A stretch of DNA of 7,699 nt from an uncultured Mitsuokella sp. GTDB lineage: Bacteria; Bacillota; Negativicutes; Selenomonadales; Selenomonadaceae. The translations under genes were made by a program, and so were the position numbers. Below the pieces are notes generated by a model. It worked only from the letters and a program-made list of their open reading frames with translations. It did not search any database and was not told where the DNA came from. This document shows, in pieces, positions 5,985-7,699 of the stretch. The stretch is taken from the NCBI GenBank assembly GCA_900770895.1, contig CAAGMF010000070.1:1-7699 (forward strand), read 5' to 3'. Each line of letters starts with the position of its first letter. Positions within the stretch are counted from its first letter, which is position 1.

Positions 5985-6061
5985 AAATATCTCTCCTTAA
6001 TAATCTATCAAACTACAATAGCGCAACGGCAGTGCTACCAGTGACGCGGTCGAGCAGCCAC

Positions 6062-6817
6062 TCAGTGCCCCAGATCCCCGACCTCGTACTGCGCCACTGC
6101 CAGCGCCGCCAACGCCGCCGTCTCCGCACGCAATATGCGCGGCCCTATCGTCGCACTGTGCCCGCCGGCTGCCAGGATCGCCTGCGCCTCGTCGAGCGTG
6201 AATCCGCCCTCGGGCCCGATGAGCAGAATGATGCGCCGTCCCCGCGCTGCCCGCAGCTGCTCACCGATGGATACCTGCTCCTCATTCTCATAGCAGAAAA
6301 CAAGCTCCGCCGGCTCATCGGTCTCAGCAGAATCAGCCGCGAACTGATCCAGAAAAGCGGTCAGCGTCGTCACCGGCTCCACCGTCATCAGCGCGGTACG
6401 CCCGCACTGCTTCGCCGCCTCGTCGGCGATTTTCTGCCAGCGGGCCACCTTCGCTGCGGCCTTCTTCGCATCGTAGCGCGCCACACAGTTGTGACTGGCA
6501 AGCGGCATGACCCCCACGGCGCCCAACTCGACTGCCTTCTGCACCACGAGCTCCATCTTCTCCGATTTCAGCAGGCAGGGAGCCAGCACGATGGCCGCCG
6601 GCGACTCCGTATCAGCTGCGAGCCGCTCGACGAGCCGCAGCGTCACTGCCGCGGAACTGAAGCCCACCATCTCCATGCGCGCCACAGCCCCTTCATCATC
6701 GACGACGACGACCTCATCGCCTGCCTTCGCCCGCATCACATGCATCAGATGATGCGCATCGCTGCCGATGATCTCGATTGTATCCGCGAGGCGCCCTTTA
6801 TAGAAAAGCCGCCTCAT
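6062..6817 (-). CDS. rsmE: 16S rRNA m3U1498 methyltransferase RsmE
   Basis: A 251-residue SPOUT-class enzyme (YqeU in B. subtilis) that methylates N3 of U1498 in 16S rRNA, using S-adenosylmethionine, in the assembled 30S subunit. The N-terminal 70 residues form the PUA-like RNA-binding part, including HHLMHVMRAKAGDEV near 22. The catalytic knot carries LLKSEKMELVVQKAVELG near 82, ADEAAKQCGR near 131, LIGPEGGFTLDE near 199 and IGPRILRAETAALAAL near 224, the last two forming the SAM-binding knot. Length is normal. The ATG at 6817 overlaps the prmA stop as ATGA, and GGGAGG inside the end of prmA serves as SD, so the two genes are translationally coupled. It is followed by 77 nt with no gene and no clear promoter before mtaB. 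Confidence 0.96.
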   Translation of the reverse strand: MRRLFYKGRLADTIEIIGSDAHHLMHVMRAKAGDEVVVVDDEGAVARMEMVGFSSAAVTLRLVERLAADTESPAAIVLAPCLLKSEKMELVVQKAVELGAVGVMPLASHNCVARYDAKKAAAKVARWQKIADEAAKQCGRTALMTVEPVTTLTAFLDQFAADSAETDEPAELVFCYENEEQVSIGEQLRAARGRRIILLIGPEGGFTLDEAQAILAAGGHSATIGPRILRAETAALAALAVAQYEVGDLGH

Positions 6818-7699
6818 ATCTCAGCCTCCCGGCAGATGACCAGCGAGGTCCAGCCCTTCAAATGATGCTCTTGCACGATGGTGAAGCCATGCTGTCTGGC
6901 TGCAGCCACGACATCGGCCTGTCGCTCATCGATGATCCCCGACGTCAGCAGCCGGCCGCCTGGGGCCAGATGCTCATCGAGCTCATCAAACATGCGGATG
7001 ATGATATCAGCGATGATATTGGCAATCACGAGGTCTGCCTGCCCCGTGAACGACTTCAGGATATCGCTGACCCCGGTCTTTATCTCGCCCGCGAGACCGT
7101 TCTGGGCGATATTCTCCTCGGCCACATGCACGGCCGTCGCATCGTAGTCGGCCGCTTCGATGCCTGTGGCGCCGAGTTTCGCCGCCGTGATGGCGAGTAC
7201 GCCCGAGCCCGTGCCGACATCGAAAACGCGCAGATCATGCCCCTGCTGCTTCGCCCGCGCCTGTGCCTCCGGTACCAGCGACTCGAGCGCCCGGATGCAC
7301 ATGGCCGTCGACGGATGTGTGCCGGTGCCGAACGCCGCCCCCGGGTCGAGCTCGACGACCACCTCATCGCCCTGCGGCGCATAGTCCTCCCAGGTCGGCT
7401 TGATGACTACGCGGCTCCCGATTTTCTCGACATGGAAGAAATCCTTCCACCGATCGGCCCAGTCCGCATCATCGACGATGGCCTGCGCGACCTCTCCGGG
7501 ACCGAGATCCGTCTCACCCGCATCGCGGATGACAAGCAGCCGCCGCTCGAGCTCCTGTATCTTCCAGTCGAGCCCATCCTCAGGATTCAGATAGGCCTTG
7601 ACCGTCACGACGCCCGTCACCGGCTTCCGCTCGATATCGCGGTAGTCCCAGCGCCCCTCATCGATGTACTCATTGACGACCGCCGGATCCTCGATGACC
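6814..7699 (-). CDS. prmA: Ribosomal protein uL11 methyltransferase PrmA, 5' end cut off by the window edge
   Basis: SAM-dependent methyltransferase (YqeT in B. subtilis) that trimethylates ribosomal protein uL11. The last 294 residues are visible. The reading frame stays open to the right edge, and the outermost codons read VIEDPAVVNEYIDEGRWDY, which fits the N-terminal substrate-binding domain; the start is therefore outside the window and the GTG at 7620 is internal. Motifs in order from the edge: PTWEDYAPQGDEVVVELDPG, the PrmA hallmark AFGTGTHPSTAMCIRALE, SAM motif I VFDVGTGSGVLAITAAKLGA, DYDATAV, and VIANIIADIIIRM (the N-I/L-x-A catalytic-pocket motif). The gene ends CREAEI and overlaps rsmE by four bases. 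In the corresponding Firmicute cluster dnaJ usually precedes prmA, so the dnaK/dnaJ region may lie just beyond the window. Confidence 0.96.
   Translation of the reverse strand, partial: VIEDPAVVNEYIDEGRWDYRDIERKPVTGVVTVKAYLNPEDGLDWKIQELERRLLVIRDAGETDLGPGEVAQAIVDDADWADRWKDFFHVEKIGSRVVIKPTWEDYAPQGDEVVVELDPGAAFGTGTHPSTAMCIRALESLVPEAQARAKQQGHDLRVFDVGTGSGVLAITAAKLGATGIEAADYDATAVHVAEENIAQNGLAGEIKTGVSDILKSFTGQADLVIANIIADIIIRMFDELDEHLAPGGRLLTSGIIDERQADVVAAARQHGFTIVQEHHLKGWTSLVICREAEI

Noticed and set aside
5367..6044. Plus-strand open frames of 177-225 codons opposite mtaB (also 4695-5228)
   Set aside because: Antisense shadows of mtaB; Arg/His/Leu-rich translations without domains, while the minus strand carries intact radical SAM motifs.
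5978..6865. 295-codon plus-strand open frame opposite rsmE
   Set aside because: It lies opposite a complete RsmE with all family motifs and is rich in Arg, His and Leu, as expected from antisense reading of GC-rich codons.
6814..7620. GTG at 7620 as the start of prmA
   Set aside because: The same frame stays open to the window edge and encodes conserved PrmA N-terminal sequence upstream of the GTG, so this codon is an internal valine.

Overview
This 7.7-kb window is GC-rich bacterial chromosome. Every gene I can support lies on the minus strand, so transcription runs from high to low coordinates. Gene order, the 59-residue bS21 protein, purine-rich Shine-Dalgarno (SD) sites and TTG starts point to a Firmicute. 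My best guess is a motile Selenomonas-like member of the Negativicutes; that placement is inference from gene content and base composition, not from a database match.

Right half (7699 to 3315): a conserved translation-maintenance cluster in the order prmA (uL11 methyltransferase, cut by the right edge), rsmE (16S rRNA m3U methyltransferase), mtaB (tRNA t6A methylthiotransferase), a HIT-family hydrolase gene, rpsU (bS21) and a GatB/YqeY gene. It matches the order prmA-rsmE-mtaB-rpsU-yqeY known from Bacillus subtilis, with the HIT gene inserted. prmA and rsmE overlap by an ATGA. rpsU is a sub-unit of its own: a full-consensus sigma-A promoter (TTGACA, 18 bp, TATAAT) precedes it and a near-perfect intrinsic terminator follows it, so yqeY sits directly behind a terminator.

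Middle (3314 to 1335): an intergenic region with a probable promoter, then one complete membrane methyl-accepting chemotaxis protein. No other chemotaxis gene is visible.

Left (1334 to 1): a 367-bp intergenic region holding a long hairpin (possible mcp terminator), a good promoter and a leader with two hairpins, then pyruvate kinase, cut by the left edge after about 321 residues.

The coding content is ordinary and I see no undescribed multi-gene system, mobile element, CRISPR array, tRNA or rRNA. The points most worth a second look are regulatory: the rpsU/yqeY promoter-terminator arrangement, the structured leaders of rpsU and pyk, and a possible 24-codon ORF between mcp and pyk.
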